Positions 25,266 to 32,994 of a stretch of DNA of 34,893 bases are shown piece by piece. Under the pieces are notes generated by a model. That model made no database searches, was not told the origin of the DNA, and saw only the letters and a list, made by a program, of their open reading frames with translations. Position numbers and translations under genes: made by a program. The DNA is from an uncultured Bacteroidales bacterium. GTDB lineage: Bacteria; Bacteroidota; Bacteroidia; Bacteroidales; Muribaculaceae. The stretch covers positions 1 through 34,893 of the forward strand of contig CASBHZ010000029.1 of NCBI GenBank assembly GCA_949123685.1, given 5' to 3'. Numbering within the stretch: the first letter of the stretch is position 1; every line of letters begins with the position of its first letter.

Positions 25266-26570
25266 CTAATCTTCCATCACCGTTGATTCTACATTTTTCG
25301 GCAAAGCAAAGTGAAGGGCTGCCCAACCCAAGATTCCGGCAAGCAGGGAACCTACGAGGATTCCGAGTTTGGAATCATTCAGCAGTTGAGAAGTGACTGC
25401 ATCTCCGGCTCCAAATGAAAGTGTCGCGATAAATAGGGATACCGTAAAACCGATACCTCCGAGCAACGACACGGCACCTAAGCTCACCCAGTTGCTACCT
25501 TCCGGCATGGGTGCCCATTTCAACAATATACATGCTGCCGCAAACAGGAATATACCCAAGAATTTACCCCCTATAAGACTCACGATTATAGCAGGTGCTA
25601 TACCATGAAACAGCTGCCCTATCTCCATGTCTCCGAAGAATATCCCGACATTCGCAAAAGCAAACAGGGGAACTATTATATAATTCACCAGCGGATGCAA
25701 CGTGTCTTCCATATCCTGCAATGGAGAGATGACCTTGTCCGACGAAGATTCAATCTCCTTGAGCCAGTTCATCTGTTCCTTGCTCAGGATTGTGCGGGAA
25801 TCCAGATTCTCGTCATTTTCATGAGCGAAGAAAGATATGTTCTTCCTGATATTCTTGATATATTTCTTGGGGGCATACACGGGTTTCGCAGGGACACAGA
25901 ATGCCACAAGCACACCGGCAATCGTGGGATGAATACCGGCATTCAAGAAGCAGAACCATACCACCGCTCCTAAGAAAATATAGAACATTTTCGACTGGAT
26001 ACCAGCCTTGCCGCCTATAAAAAGGACCAGCATACATGCTGCTGCATAAAGCAAGAGCATATAGTCGATATGCGTGCTATAGAATATGGCTATCACAAGG
26101 ATACCTCCGATATCATCAACAACAGCCAACGTGGTGAGGAACACTTTCAAACCTATCGGCACCCGGTTTCCAAGCATCGCGAGCACTCCGAGAGAAAACG
26201 CTATGTCGGTAGCCATCGGTATAGCGGCTCCTCCGGCATATGCCGTGCCTTTCGACATGAAATAATATATAAGCACGGGCACACCCATTCCACCGATAGC
26301 CGCAACTATCGGAAGCAAGGCATTGCGGAAAGAAGACAATTCCCCCACCAACACTTCTCGCTTTATTTCCAGTCCTACTGAAAAAAAGAAAAGAGCCATC
26401 AACGCATCATTGATAAACGCCATGATAGACATTGGCTGACCATGATGACTGAAAAGATTAAAATCACCGACACGCAACTCCACTTCGTTAAGCCATATAG
26501 ACTCATAAAGTTCGCGGGTGAACGGCAGATTGACAACCAATAGCGCAAGTGCCGTTGCAAAGATCAGCAC
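25266..26570 (-). CDS. nhaA: Na+/H+ antiporter NhaA
   Basis: This inner membrane antiporter exports Na+ in exchange for protons. Family motifs are present: FFFSVGLEIKREVLVGEL, GGMGVPVLIYY, IPMATDIAFSLGVLAMLGNRVP (with the paired TD region), and LAVVDDIGGILVIAIFY with the adjacent Asp pair that binds the ion. At 434 residues it is typical for Bacteroidales, which carry a larger loop than the E. coli protein. The GTG start given is the only standard one, but NhaA-like sequence (NYANGGNV) continues in frame upstream to about 26612 without an ATG, GTG or TTG. The true start may be a rare codon, or the 5' end may carry a small lesion near an eight-T run at 26599-26606. Confidence 0.9.
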   Translation of the reverse strand: MLIFATALALLVVNLPFTRELYESIWLNEVELRVGDFNLFSHHGQPMSIMAFINDALMALFFFSVGLEIKREVLVGELSSFRNALLPIVAAIGGMGVPVLIYYFMSKGTAYAGGAAIPMATDIAFSLGVLAMLGNRVPIGLKVFLTTLAVVDDIGGILVIAIFYSTHIDYMLLLYAAACMLVLFIGGKAGIQSKMFYIFLGAVVWFCFLNAGIHPTIAGVLVAFCVPAKPVYAPKKYIKNIRKNISFFAHENDENLDSRTILSKEQMNWLKEIESSSDKVISPLQDMEDTLHPLVNYIIVPLFAFANVGIFFGDMEIGQLFHGIAPAIIVSLIGGKFLGIFLFAAACILLKWAPMPEGSNWVSLGAVSLLGGIGFTVSLFIATLSFGAGDAVTSQLLNDSKLGILVGSLLAGILGWAALHFALPKNVESTVMED

Positions 26571-26648
26571 ATTACCACCATTCGCATAGTTCTTTATGTT
26601 TTTTTTGTGCAGTAAATAATACAGAAGCCACTTTGTATAATGTTTATT

Positions 26649-26726
26649 TTTAGGTCTTAGGCTTTAGGTTTTAGGCTTTAGATATTTGCTTACCCGAATG
26701 GTTCTAAAGCCTAAAGCCTAAAACCT
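26649..26726. repeat. TTTAGGC-word hairpin between bcp and nhaA
   Basis: The left arm (TTTAGGTCTTAGGC, TTTAGGTTTTAGGC, TTTAGA; 26649-26682) pairs with TCTAAAGCC, TAAAGCC, TAAAACCT (26703-26726) around a 20-base spacer. It uses nearly the same words as the hairpin at 17361-17464, some 9 kb away in an unrelated operon. It begins just past the bcp stop on the minus strand, so a terminator role is plausible. Confidence 0.75.
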
Positions 26727-26731
26727 CATTT

Positions 26732-27208
26732 TTACGCTGGATTTGGATTGAAACGATTGTCAAGGATGGCGAAGAGCTGTTCAGAAGCCTCTTTGGTCTT
26801 AACTTTCTCTATCACATCGGTCACAACACCATTCTCATCTGTCACAAAAGTGGTGCGCACAATACCCATATATTCTCTTCCTGCCATCTTTTTCTTCTGC
26901 CATACTCCCGCCAATTCACAGAGCGCATGCTCCGTGTCTGCCACAAGAGGAAAGCTCAATGCAAACTTGGCTGCGAATTTATTATGACTCTCAGGAGAAT
27001 CTTTGCTCACTCCGATGATCTGATATCCCATCTTCTCGAAGATAGAATAATTATCACGGAAATTACAAGCCTCGGCAGTGCAACCGGGGGTATTGTCTTT
27101 CGGATAGAAATAGATTATAAAACGCTTGCCGGGATAATCCGACAATTTAATTTCTTTACCTTCGGCGTCAACGCCTAATACATCAGGGAATTTGTCACCT
27201 ATATTCAT
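26732..27208 (-). CDS. bcp: Thiol peroxidase of the Bcp/PrxQ type
   Basis: This 158-residue cytoplasmic peroxiredoxin reduces hydrogen and organic peroxides. The DNTPGCTAEAC motif holds the peroxidatic Cys 43 and resolving Cys 48, five apart as in atypical 2-Cys Bcp/PrxQ enzymes. FYPKD just before it and the thioredoxin-fold strands (FIIYFYPK) are intact. It follows lepA on the minus strand behind a 13-bp hairpin, so it may share a transcript or be separately expressed. The role fits oxidative-stress defence in an anaerobe. Confidence 0.93.
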   Translation of the reverse strand: MNIGDKFPDVLGVDAEGKEIKLSDYPGKRFIIYFYPKDNTPGCTAEACNFRDNYSIFEKMGYQIIGVSKDSPESHNKFAAKFALSFPLVADTEHALCELAGVWQKKKMAGREYMGIVRTTFVTDENGVVTDVIEKVKTKEASEQLFAILDNRFNPNPA

Positions 27209-27227
27209 AATCGTGTTTACATTAAAT

Positions 27228-27264
27228 TATAGCTATAAAGACCACAGGAGCCTTTATAGCTATA
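27228..27264 (-). terminator. Hairpin between lepA and bcp
   Basis: TATAGCTATAAAG (27228-27240) and CTTTATAGCTATA (27252-27264) form a perfect 13-bp stem with an 11-base loop, just past the lepA stop and 20 bp before bcp. No long T run follows, so it may terminate only partly. Confidence 0.55.
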
Positions 27265-27285
27265 ACAATTATTTAACTGTTTTTC

Positions 27286-29073
27286 TTAATCGAGTTTCAA
27301 GACTGCGAGGAATGCTTTCTGCGGCACCTCTACCGATCCAATCTGCTTCATGCGCTTCTTACCGGCTTTCTGTTTCTCCAACAGCTTGCGTTTACGCGAT
27401 ATGTCGCCACCATAACACTTGGCTGTGACATCCTTGCGGACTGCCTTTATAGTTTCACGGGCAATGATTTTTGCACCTATCGCAGCCTGGATGGCGATAT
27501 CAAACTGCTGACGAGGAATAAGCTCCTTAAGTTTCTCACACATGCGGCGTCCGAACCTCACGGCATTGGCGTCATGAGTCAGCGTGGAAAGAGCGTCAAC
27601 ACTTTCACCATTTAGCAGGATATCAAGCTTCACAAGCTTGGACTCGCGATAATCATGAATATGATAATCGAAAGAGGCATAACCTTTGGATATCGATTTC
27701 AGCTTATCATAGAAATCTATCACGATCTCGCCCAGAGGCATGTCGAACGTAAGTTCCATCCTGTTACCGGATATATATTCCTGCTTCACCAGCTCACCCC
27801 TCTTTCCGAGACAGAGCGTCATGATTGGTCCGATATAATCCGCTTGGGTGATTATTGTAGCCCGTATGTAAGGTTCTTCAATATGATCGATAAGTGTTGC
27901 CTCAGGCAAGCCGGAAGGATTATGCACCTCGGTCTTGTTGCCCTTCTTGTCATATACAAGATAGGAAACGTTAGGGACAGTGGTTATGACATCCATGTCA
28001 AATTCTCTTCCGAGACGCTCCTGTACAATCTCCATATGCAAGAGTCCCAAGAAACCGCAACGGAAACCGAAACCGAGAGCCGCAGAGGATTCCGGCTGGA
28101 ATGTGAGAGATGCGTCATTAAGCTGGAGCTTTTCAAGGGAGGCGCGAAGGTTCTCGAAATCCTCCGTCTCTATGGGATATACACCGGCGAACACCATCGG
28201 TTTCACTTCTTCGAATCCGGCAATGGCTTTTTCACACGGACGGTTTACATGCGTAATGGTATCACCGACCTTGACCTCCTTCGAGCTTTTGATACCGGAA
28301 ATGATGTATCCCACATTTCCTGCCGACAACTCTTTTCGCGGAGCCATGTCAAGCTTAAGGACACCTATTTCATCTGCATGATACTCCTTTCCCGTTGACA
28401 CGAATTTCACAAAATCACCATTCTTTATCGTGCCGTTTACGATCTTGTAATATGCTATAATCCCTCTGAAAGGATTGAATACAGAATCGAAGATAAGAGC
28501 CTGCAACGGAGCTTCCGGATCTCCCTTCGGGGCGGGAACACGCTCCACGATAGCTTTAAGTATTTCGTCAATACCCATACCGGTTTTGCCGCTGGCACGT
28601 ATCACCTCCTCAGGGTCGCAACCTAACAGGTCAACAATCTGATCCTCTACCTCCTCAGGCTTCGCGCTGTCAAGGTCACACTTATTGATCACCGGAATAA
28701 TCTCCAGATCATTGTCAATAGCCATATAGAGGTTCGAGATTGTCTGCGCCTGAATACCTTGCGAGGCATCCACGATCAGCAACGCCCCTTCGCATGCAGC
28801 GATGGAACGCGATACCTCGTAAGAGAAGTCGACGTGTCCGGGTGTGTCAATCAAGTTGAGGGTATATTTTTCACCGTCAAGCTCATAATCCATCTGTATG
28901 GCGTGGCTTTTTATTGTTATACCCCTCTCACGCTCAAGATCCATGTCGTCAAGCACCTGCGCCTCCATATCCTTACCGACAACGGTATTGGTACGTTCGA
29001 GAAGACGGTCTGCCAAGGTTGATTTGCCATGATCTATATGAGCTATAATGCAGAAATTCCTTATATTCTTCAT
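27286..29073 (-). CDS. lepA: Elongation factor 4 (LepA), ribosomal GTPase
   Basis: This 595-residue translational GTPase acts on stalled or mistranslocated ribosomes. G1 is [10 protein letters not shown] (11-20), the switch region has [10 protein letters not shown] (47-56), G3 is [12 protein letters not shown] (76-87), and G4 is NKCDL (130-134). The C-terminal domain unique to LepA is present and ends with [20 protein letters not shown] and the usual basic run. Length matches the family. The start is just downstream of a good Bacteroidetes promoter. Confidence 0.97.
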   Translation of the reverse strand: MKNIRNFCIIAHIDHGKSTLADRLLERTNTVVGKDMEAQVLDDMDLERERGITIKSHAIQMDYELDGEKYTLNLIDTPGHVDFSYEVSRSIAACEGALLIVDASQGIQAQTISNLYMAIDNDLEIIPVINKCDLDSAKPEEVEDQIVDLLGCDPEEVIRASGKTGMGIDEILKAIVERVPAPKGDPEAPLQALIFDSVFNPFRGIIAYYKIVNGTIKNGDFVKFVSTGKEYHADEIGVLKLDMAPRKELSAGNVGYIISGIKSSKEVKVGDTITHVNRPCEKAIAGFEEVKPMVFAGVYPIETEDFENLRASLEKLQLNDASLTFQPESSAALGFGFRCGFLGLLHMEIVQERLGREFDMDVITTVPNVSYLVYDKKGNKTEVHNPSGLPEATLIDHIEEPYIRATIITQADYIGPIMTLCLGKRGELVKQEYISGNRMELTFDMPLGEIVIDFYDKLKSISKGYASFDYHIHDYRESKLVKLDILLNGESVDALSTLTHDANAVRFGRRMCEKLKELIPRQQFDIAIQAAIGAKIIARETIKAVRKDVTAKCYGGDISRKRKLLEKQKAGKKRMKQIGSVEVPQKAFLAVLKLD

Positions 29074-29094
29074 TCTAATCTAATAATTCAGTTG

Positions 29095-29125
29095 CAAAAT
29101 TAGTCATAAATTATGGAATTTACAA
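29095..29125 (-). promoter_or_regulatory. Promoter of lepA
   Basis: On the minus strand TTG (29123-29125) is followed after 20 bp by TAATTTTG (29095-29102), a full match to TAnnTTTG. The predicted start is near 29088, about 15 bases before the lepA ATG. Confidence 0.65.
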
Positions 29126-29178
29126 CCACCTGGATTCTCCCGTCATCCATTAAGCAGCTCTTCTCAAGCAAGTGGCGC

Positions 29179-30111
29179 CTACTCCATAAAATATTCCTTA
29201 TCATTCATCAGAAACATGTCTCGTTTCCAATCATAATACACAACAAATGGTTTTATTTTATCCATCTTATCCGGGTCTGGATTATTTTCATACCCATCTA
29301 CCTGATGAGTAACAACCAACGTATTACCATCAATATATCCTGCATATGTTACATTATAGCTTGGTATAATACTTCCGTCCGGTCGCGGCAGGAACATCTC
29401 TGACAAGTGCAAGACAACATCCTTTCCATTCTTCTGTAAAGATATGTTCGTCATGTCTCCTAAATAGCTTTTATCAAACACATCGTCAGGAATAGTATTG
29501 TCGCCCATATATTCCACATAATCAGAATGTATATAACCGATTCTTTTATCAATAGGCGAAAGTTGCACCTTGTACCATCCGTCTTCGATTCCCAAGAATC
29601 TGAAATTTTGTCCACGATTTGCCTTCATCAAAGGAGTGCCCGAAACTGGAGCAGAGCGGACATTGATATTCTTTCCGTCATGAATATGTACAAATTCACA
29701 TCTATCCTCTTTACTAAAAATGATGGTATCAGAATCATTTACCCTAAAAGTAAGCTGACAGGAAACCGAATTGTATCCAATATGGGCTTTATGCTTCAAG
29801 TCTCCACTTTTAATAATCACTTCAGCAGAATTATCCTCTATTAAAGACACTTCATCAATGCTGCCAAAGAAATCTTTGGACAACCATTCTCCGTCATATT
29901 CAGAAGTTTGATAAAAACCATAACCACCCGCCCCTTTGGACCTATATAAATTCAGATCCAAAGTGAAAATACCTTTTTCATTCAATTGACACCACCTTCC
30001 CACGAAAGGTCGTTCACCGGCATCTTTTCCCATAGCTGAAGCAATCGTACCCGAAATGCCACAAAAAAGCCATATCAAACTGATAACTAAAAATATTTTC
30101 TTCATTTGCAT
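29179..30111 (-). CDS. Exported SH3-domain protein
   Basis: The 310-residue protein has a signal peptide (about 1-27, MKKIFLVISLIWLFCGISG). A first beta-rich domain (about 33-135, RPFVGRWCQLNEKG...) has no recognised family. A bacterial SH3 domain follows (about 139-202, with NINVRSAP and the GYIHSDYVEY end), then a C-terminal stretch with MFLPRPDGS and TYAGYIDGNTLVVTH. Bacterial SH3 domains often bind peptidoglycan or peptides in the envelope. The internal ATG at residue 3 is an equally good start. It lies 64 bp after another SH3-domain gene, so the two may be co-transcribed. No enzyme motif is seen. Confidence 0.75.
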   Translation of the reverse strand: MQMKKIFLVISLIWLFCGISGTIASAMGKDAGERPFVGRWCQLNEKGIFTLDLNLYRSKGAGGYGFYQTSEYDGEWLSKDFFGSIDEVSLIEDNSAEVIIKSGDLKHKAHIGYNSVSCQLTFRVNDSDTIIFSKEDRCEFVHIHDGKNINVRSAPVSGTPLMKANRGQNFRFLGIEDGWYKVQLSPIDKRIGYIHSDYVEYMGDNTIPDDVFDKSYLGDMTNISLQKNGKDVVLHLSEMFLPRPDGSIIPSYNVTYAGYIDGNTLVVTHQVDGYENNPDPDKMDKIKPFVVYYDWKRDMFLMNDKEYFME

Positions 30112-30175
30112 TCTTATGTATAGTGATTGTTTATTGAGAACCTTTAGAAGCTGTTTAATACATTATTCATTGTCC

Positions 30176-31024
30176 CTACCTGCCTAACCAATGAAATCCT
30201 TGACTATCACAACTCCATTTGTTTCCATCCTGATCAGTATAATAACATTCGCTGTATCTGGAATCTTGTTTAAGGGTATATATTTGCCCATTATGTTCTA
30301 TCTCATATATTTTCAATCCGTCACTGGAAACGGAAGAAGAAGAAGAAGAATCAGACCATGATTGCATCGCACCGTCTAATATATCCCCAAAATGAAATAT
30401 TGAATCAAGAAAACCTAAAAAACCTCCTATATAGAAACCCCATTCTGCAATATTCCACATAGTTCCAGACTCTATCCAGCCAATCCATTTGATCAATAAA
30501 CCTACCAACAACGCAATTCCACCGAACACGATTCCAAGAGCAAGTATCTTTACCAAAAACTGCAAGGCAACTTTTACAAGAAATATAGCCAATCCCAAAA
30601 AGAAAATCCATTTTAATCCGGTAAACCATGCCGCCTCTCCTTCCGAATTAAATAACCATGAGAAAAAACTCCATGATCCTTTTTTTGAAGATGAATCAGC
30701 ATTTTCTTTACCTGAAACTGCCTTTAAATATGAAGTGCTTACATAGCCATCCCTGCCATTATATTTTATTTTTGCCCATCCGTTCTCTATAGAAGTAACA
30801 TTAATTATATCATTTTTAGATAATTTCCCCAACACTTCTCCATTCTTATTAGATGAAGCCCGAACATTTAATCCGGTTGAAGCAGTAACACAATAATTAT
30901 CCGCATAAGCTTCCAGAAATAAGAAAAAACTAAAAAATAGCAATAACAGAGATTTTGCAACGACACCGGGCGATGGCACAACCCGTGCTGCACTACTGTT
31001 TTGCCAAAGATAGAAACTGTTCAT
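30176..31024 (-). CDS. SH3-domain membrane protein
   Basis: The 282-residue protein has a signal or anchor segment (about 24-41), a bacterial SH3 domain (about 44-103, GLNVRASSNKNGEVLGKL to GYVSTSYLKAV), a low-complexity linker, three hydrophobic helices (about 135-155, 160-182, 194-212), a poly-Ser run (228-234) and a small tail domain (239-282, GQIYTLKQDSRYSECYYTD) that may face the other side. The N-terminal 20 residues before the hydrophobic part are unusual, so the start could lie further in, at a GTG. No catalytic motif. A strong promoter stands upstream. Confidence 0.7.
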   Translation of the reverse strand: MNSFYLWQNSSAARVVPSPGVVAKSLLLLFFSFFLFLEAYADNYCVTASTGLNVRASSNKNGEVLGKLSKNDIINVTSIENGWAKIKYNGRDGYVSTSYLKAVSGKENADSSSKKGSWSFFSWLFNSEGEAAWFTGLKWIFFLGLAIFLVKVALQFLVKILALGIVFGGIALLVGLLIKWIGWIESGTMWNIAEWGFYIGGFLGFLDSIFHFGDILDGAMQSWSDSSSSSSVSSDGLKIYEIEHNGQIYTLKQDSRYSECYYTDQDGNKWSCDSQGFHWLGR

Positions 31025-31158
31025 TGTTTTTCCATTAACTCCGCAGTCCTTAGAGTCATACGATCAAACAATGAAGCGCCGAACTGCAATGCTACCACAC
31101 TACAGGATAGTCATAACGCTTCTTTTATATTAGAATCTAAGCTTTCACGCTCTGAATG

Positions 31159-31189
31159 CAAAATTACAAGAAAAAATGGAATAAACAAA
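31159..31189 (-). promoter_or_regulatory. Promoter of the SH3-domain gene pair
   Basis: On the minus strand TTTG (31186-31189) precedes TAATTTTG (31159-31166) by 19 bp, an excellent Bacteroidetes match. Transcription would start near 31152, leaving a leader of about 128 bases before the ATG at 31024. Confidence 0.7.
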
Positions 31190-31365
31190 AACCGATTGGG
31201 ATATATAAACCCATAATGTTATCAAACTCTGTGACTCTTTCTGCATCGCAAGATACCTCCGTGTCTTCCCCCATTAAACTTTAATCTAAACCTCTGTTTC
31301 TCTGAGCCTCTGTGTTGCTATTTAATTCCCGAGTACAAACAGGTAAAGATAAGAAGGCAAAGGTG

Positions 31366-31780
31366 ATTTGAAGCATCGCGGATTTCTTCTCACCTTGCGG
31401 TGTTTCAGCGGGACGCGGACAGAGCGGATGACACGCGGATCTTTTGATATTACATAATATCACACTCAAAAACTCTTCGCGGATTCATATGTCTTCCGGC
31501 ATATGACGGGAGTCGCGGATTAGAGCCGATGGTTGCGGATTATGTTGATGCTGTACGAGATGGATTTTGGTTGTCCGTATTAGCCGATAGATCCGTATCC
31601 ATCGGCTTCGATCCGTGACTCTCCGTTGGCAGCCGTTGGCTGCCAAATCCGCTGAGCCGCAACATTCCGAATTGGTTTTGACTTGAAAAGATAAATCCGC
31701 GCCCCATCCGCCTCATCCGCGTCTCTCCCATTATGCCATGGGCATAATGGAATCCGCGATGCGGGATATCCATAATTTAA
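31366..31780 (-). repeat. Long interspersed repeat, copy B (core only)
   Basis: This matches the core of copies A and C, from ATTTGAAGCATCGCGG to ATATCCATAATTTAA, without the flanking tail or the CCAACCAC hairpin. The ATCCGCG/CGCGGAT words and both core hairpins are kept. The first stem here is CCATTATGCC/GGCATAATGG (31728-31750). It holds no gene. The 31190-31365 stretch before it has only CTCTGTG-type words. Confidence 0.85.
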
Positions 31781-31822
31781 CGAGTCGTAGCTGCTGTTGC
31801 GAGCAACAGCAGCTACGACTCG
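31781..31822. repeat. Perfect 20-bp-stem palindrome at the edge of repeat B
   Basis: The arm CGAGTCGTAGCTGCTGTTGC (31781-31800) is exactly complementary to 31803-31822, with only GA between. It begins at the base after the repeat core ends. It is followed by CACCATGGTG, a second small palindrome. There is no T run, so it is not an obvious terminator. Confidence 0.8.
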
Positions 31823-32012
31823 ACACTCACCATGGTGGCAATTTAAATGAATACAGGCTCAATAAAACCTCTGTCCCTCCGTGGCACTATGTTTAAACTA
31901 TTGTATCAAATGCTTTTAATCTTTGTTCCTTCGCGCTTAAATCTTATTGGAGTATAATATGAGGCAGATGTGGTCATTTATCTTTAGCAATGAAATTTCA
32001 ACAAAATGCAAA

Positions 32013-32525
32013 TTACTCCAACTCCATCATGTCGAAGAACATCAAACGGGTATGGTCGCCAAGTATCTTCTCTGACAATACTTTGAAGTGATTCTTCCTG
32101 TAAAAATCTATGGCAGATAGATATGCATCAACAGTCAGGTAGCGGAAGGCTGAATAATTGGGATTATCATTGAGCATCCCTTTAAGCAGATTCATCAGGT
32201 CAGTGCCGATGTTGCGTCCTTTGTATTGTGATGATACAGCGAATCTACCAATCTTAATTGCCGGATAACTCCCGAATTGCTTACGATCGGGGAATCCGCC
32301 CTTTATCGTCTTCCACTGACTGTTAGTCACATCCTGGCGACTGATTTTGTCATTTAGAAGGCAAAAATACGCAACAATATTGCCCTCATCCTCCAAAATA
32401 TAAGATGTGGCAATACGTTTGTCGAGGAAACCTTTGGCATCCTCGACAAGAAAATTATTCAAATCTTCATCACCGCAATCAAATCCTGTGAGTTCTTTAT
32501 CGGGAGTAAGTTTTACAAGTTTCAT
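32013..32525 (-). CDS. GNAT acetyltransferase, TacT-like candidate toxin
   Basis: The 170-residue single GNAT domain has the N-terminal FDCGDEDLNNFL pattern seen in TacT/AtaT-like toxins, acetyl-CoA loop residues SSQYKGRNIG (98-107) and a Tyr at 142 in IDFYRKNHF, the usual catalytic tyrosine. Toxins of this class acetylate the amino group of aminoacyl-tRNA. Its ATG lies 3 bp after the stop of a 56-residue gene, the spacing of a toxin-antitoxin operon. A non-toxic acetyltransferase role cannot be excluded. The pair lies between two direct copies of the long repeat. Confidence 0.75.
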   Translation of the reverse strand: MKLVKLTPDKELTGFDCGDEDLNNFLVEDAKGFLDKRIATSYILEDEGNIVAYFCLLNDKISRQDVTNSQWKTIKGGFPDRKQFGSYPAIKIGRFAVSSQYKGRNIGTDLMNLLKGMLNDNPNYSAFRYLTVDAYLSAIDFYRKNHFKVLSEKILGDHTRLMFFDMMELE

Positions 32526-32528
32526 CTT

Positions 32529-32699
32529 CTATATGCAGATGGTAATGTATTCCTTAGCTTTCTTAACCGCCTCCTTGAGTTTTCTTGAATTCTCGGCGCG
32601 CTGCTCTTTGCTGAGACCCTCTACTTCCATTCTGAGTTTCTCAAAGCGCACAGCATCTTCGCCTGTAAGAATCGGTGTTTCTGCTATTGGTCTTGCCAT
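32529..32699 (-). CDS. 56-residue partner of the GNAT gene, putative antitoxin
   Basis: The frame begins MARPIAETPILTGEDAVRF and continues as a charged, helical C-terminal half (SKEQRAENSRKLKEAVKKA). The MARPI-x-ETP-x-L start is familiar from small proteins that precede GNAT genes in Bacteroidales. An AGGAGA ribosome site stands just before the ATG. It ends 3 bp before the GNAT start, so translation is probably coupled. An antitoxin role is inferred; no DNA-binding domain is evident. Confidence 0.7.
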   Translation of the reverse strand: MARPIAETPILTGEDAVRFEKLRMEVEGLSKEQRAENSRKLKEAVKKAKEYITICI

Positions 32700-32728
32700 G
32701 ATTTTGTCTCCTATTATTAAGTAGTTTA

Positions 32729-32747
32729 CAAAGTTACAACAAATTTA
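32729..32747 (-). promoter_or_regulatory. -7 elements upstream of the GNAT pair
   Basis: Two TAnnTTTG matches stand 11 bp apart on the minus strand: TAACTTTG (32729-32736) and TAAATTTG (32740-32747). The first would start transcription about 22 bases before the small gene. No clear -33 TTG is seen for either. The stretch 32750-32990 has no other recognisable feature. Confidence 0.45.
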
Positions 32748-32994
32748 CGAGACTTTTGGAGTATGTCATCGGATTTCTTACCAAAATCTACACAAGAAAA
32801 ATTCCCTACTCTCAACTGGCAAGTGCAAAATTAGCGATTTGTCGGAAGAAAACATTTTTAGGAGAGTCGAAATTGAGTTTTTTACGCGGTCTGCGGTTGA
32901 TCTTGATGCTGACCAATACATATTATAATTATATAAGGGTGTTCAGTTTCATGTCCCAGATTCCTTCCGCCAAATAGGTTAAAAGTAATAGGTA

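Noticed and set aside
31001..31216. Plus-strand frame upstream of the SH3-domain gene
   Set aside because: It overlaps the strong minus-strand promoter and leader and has no coding signature.
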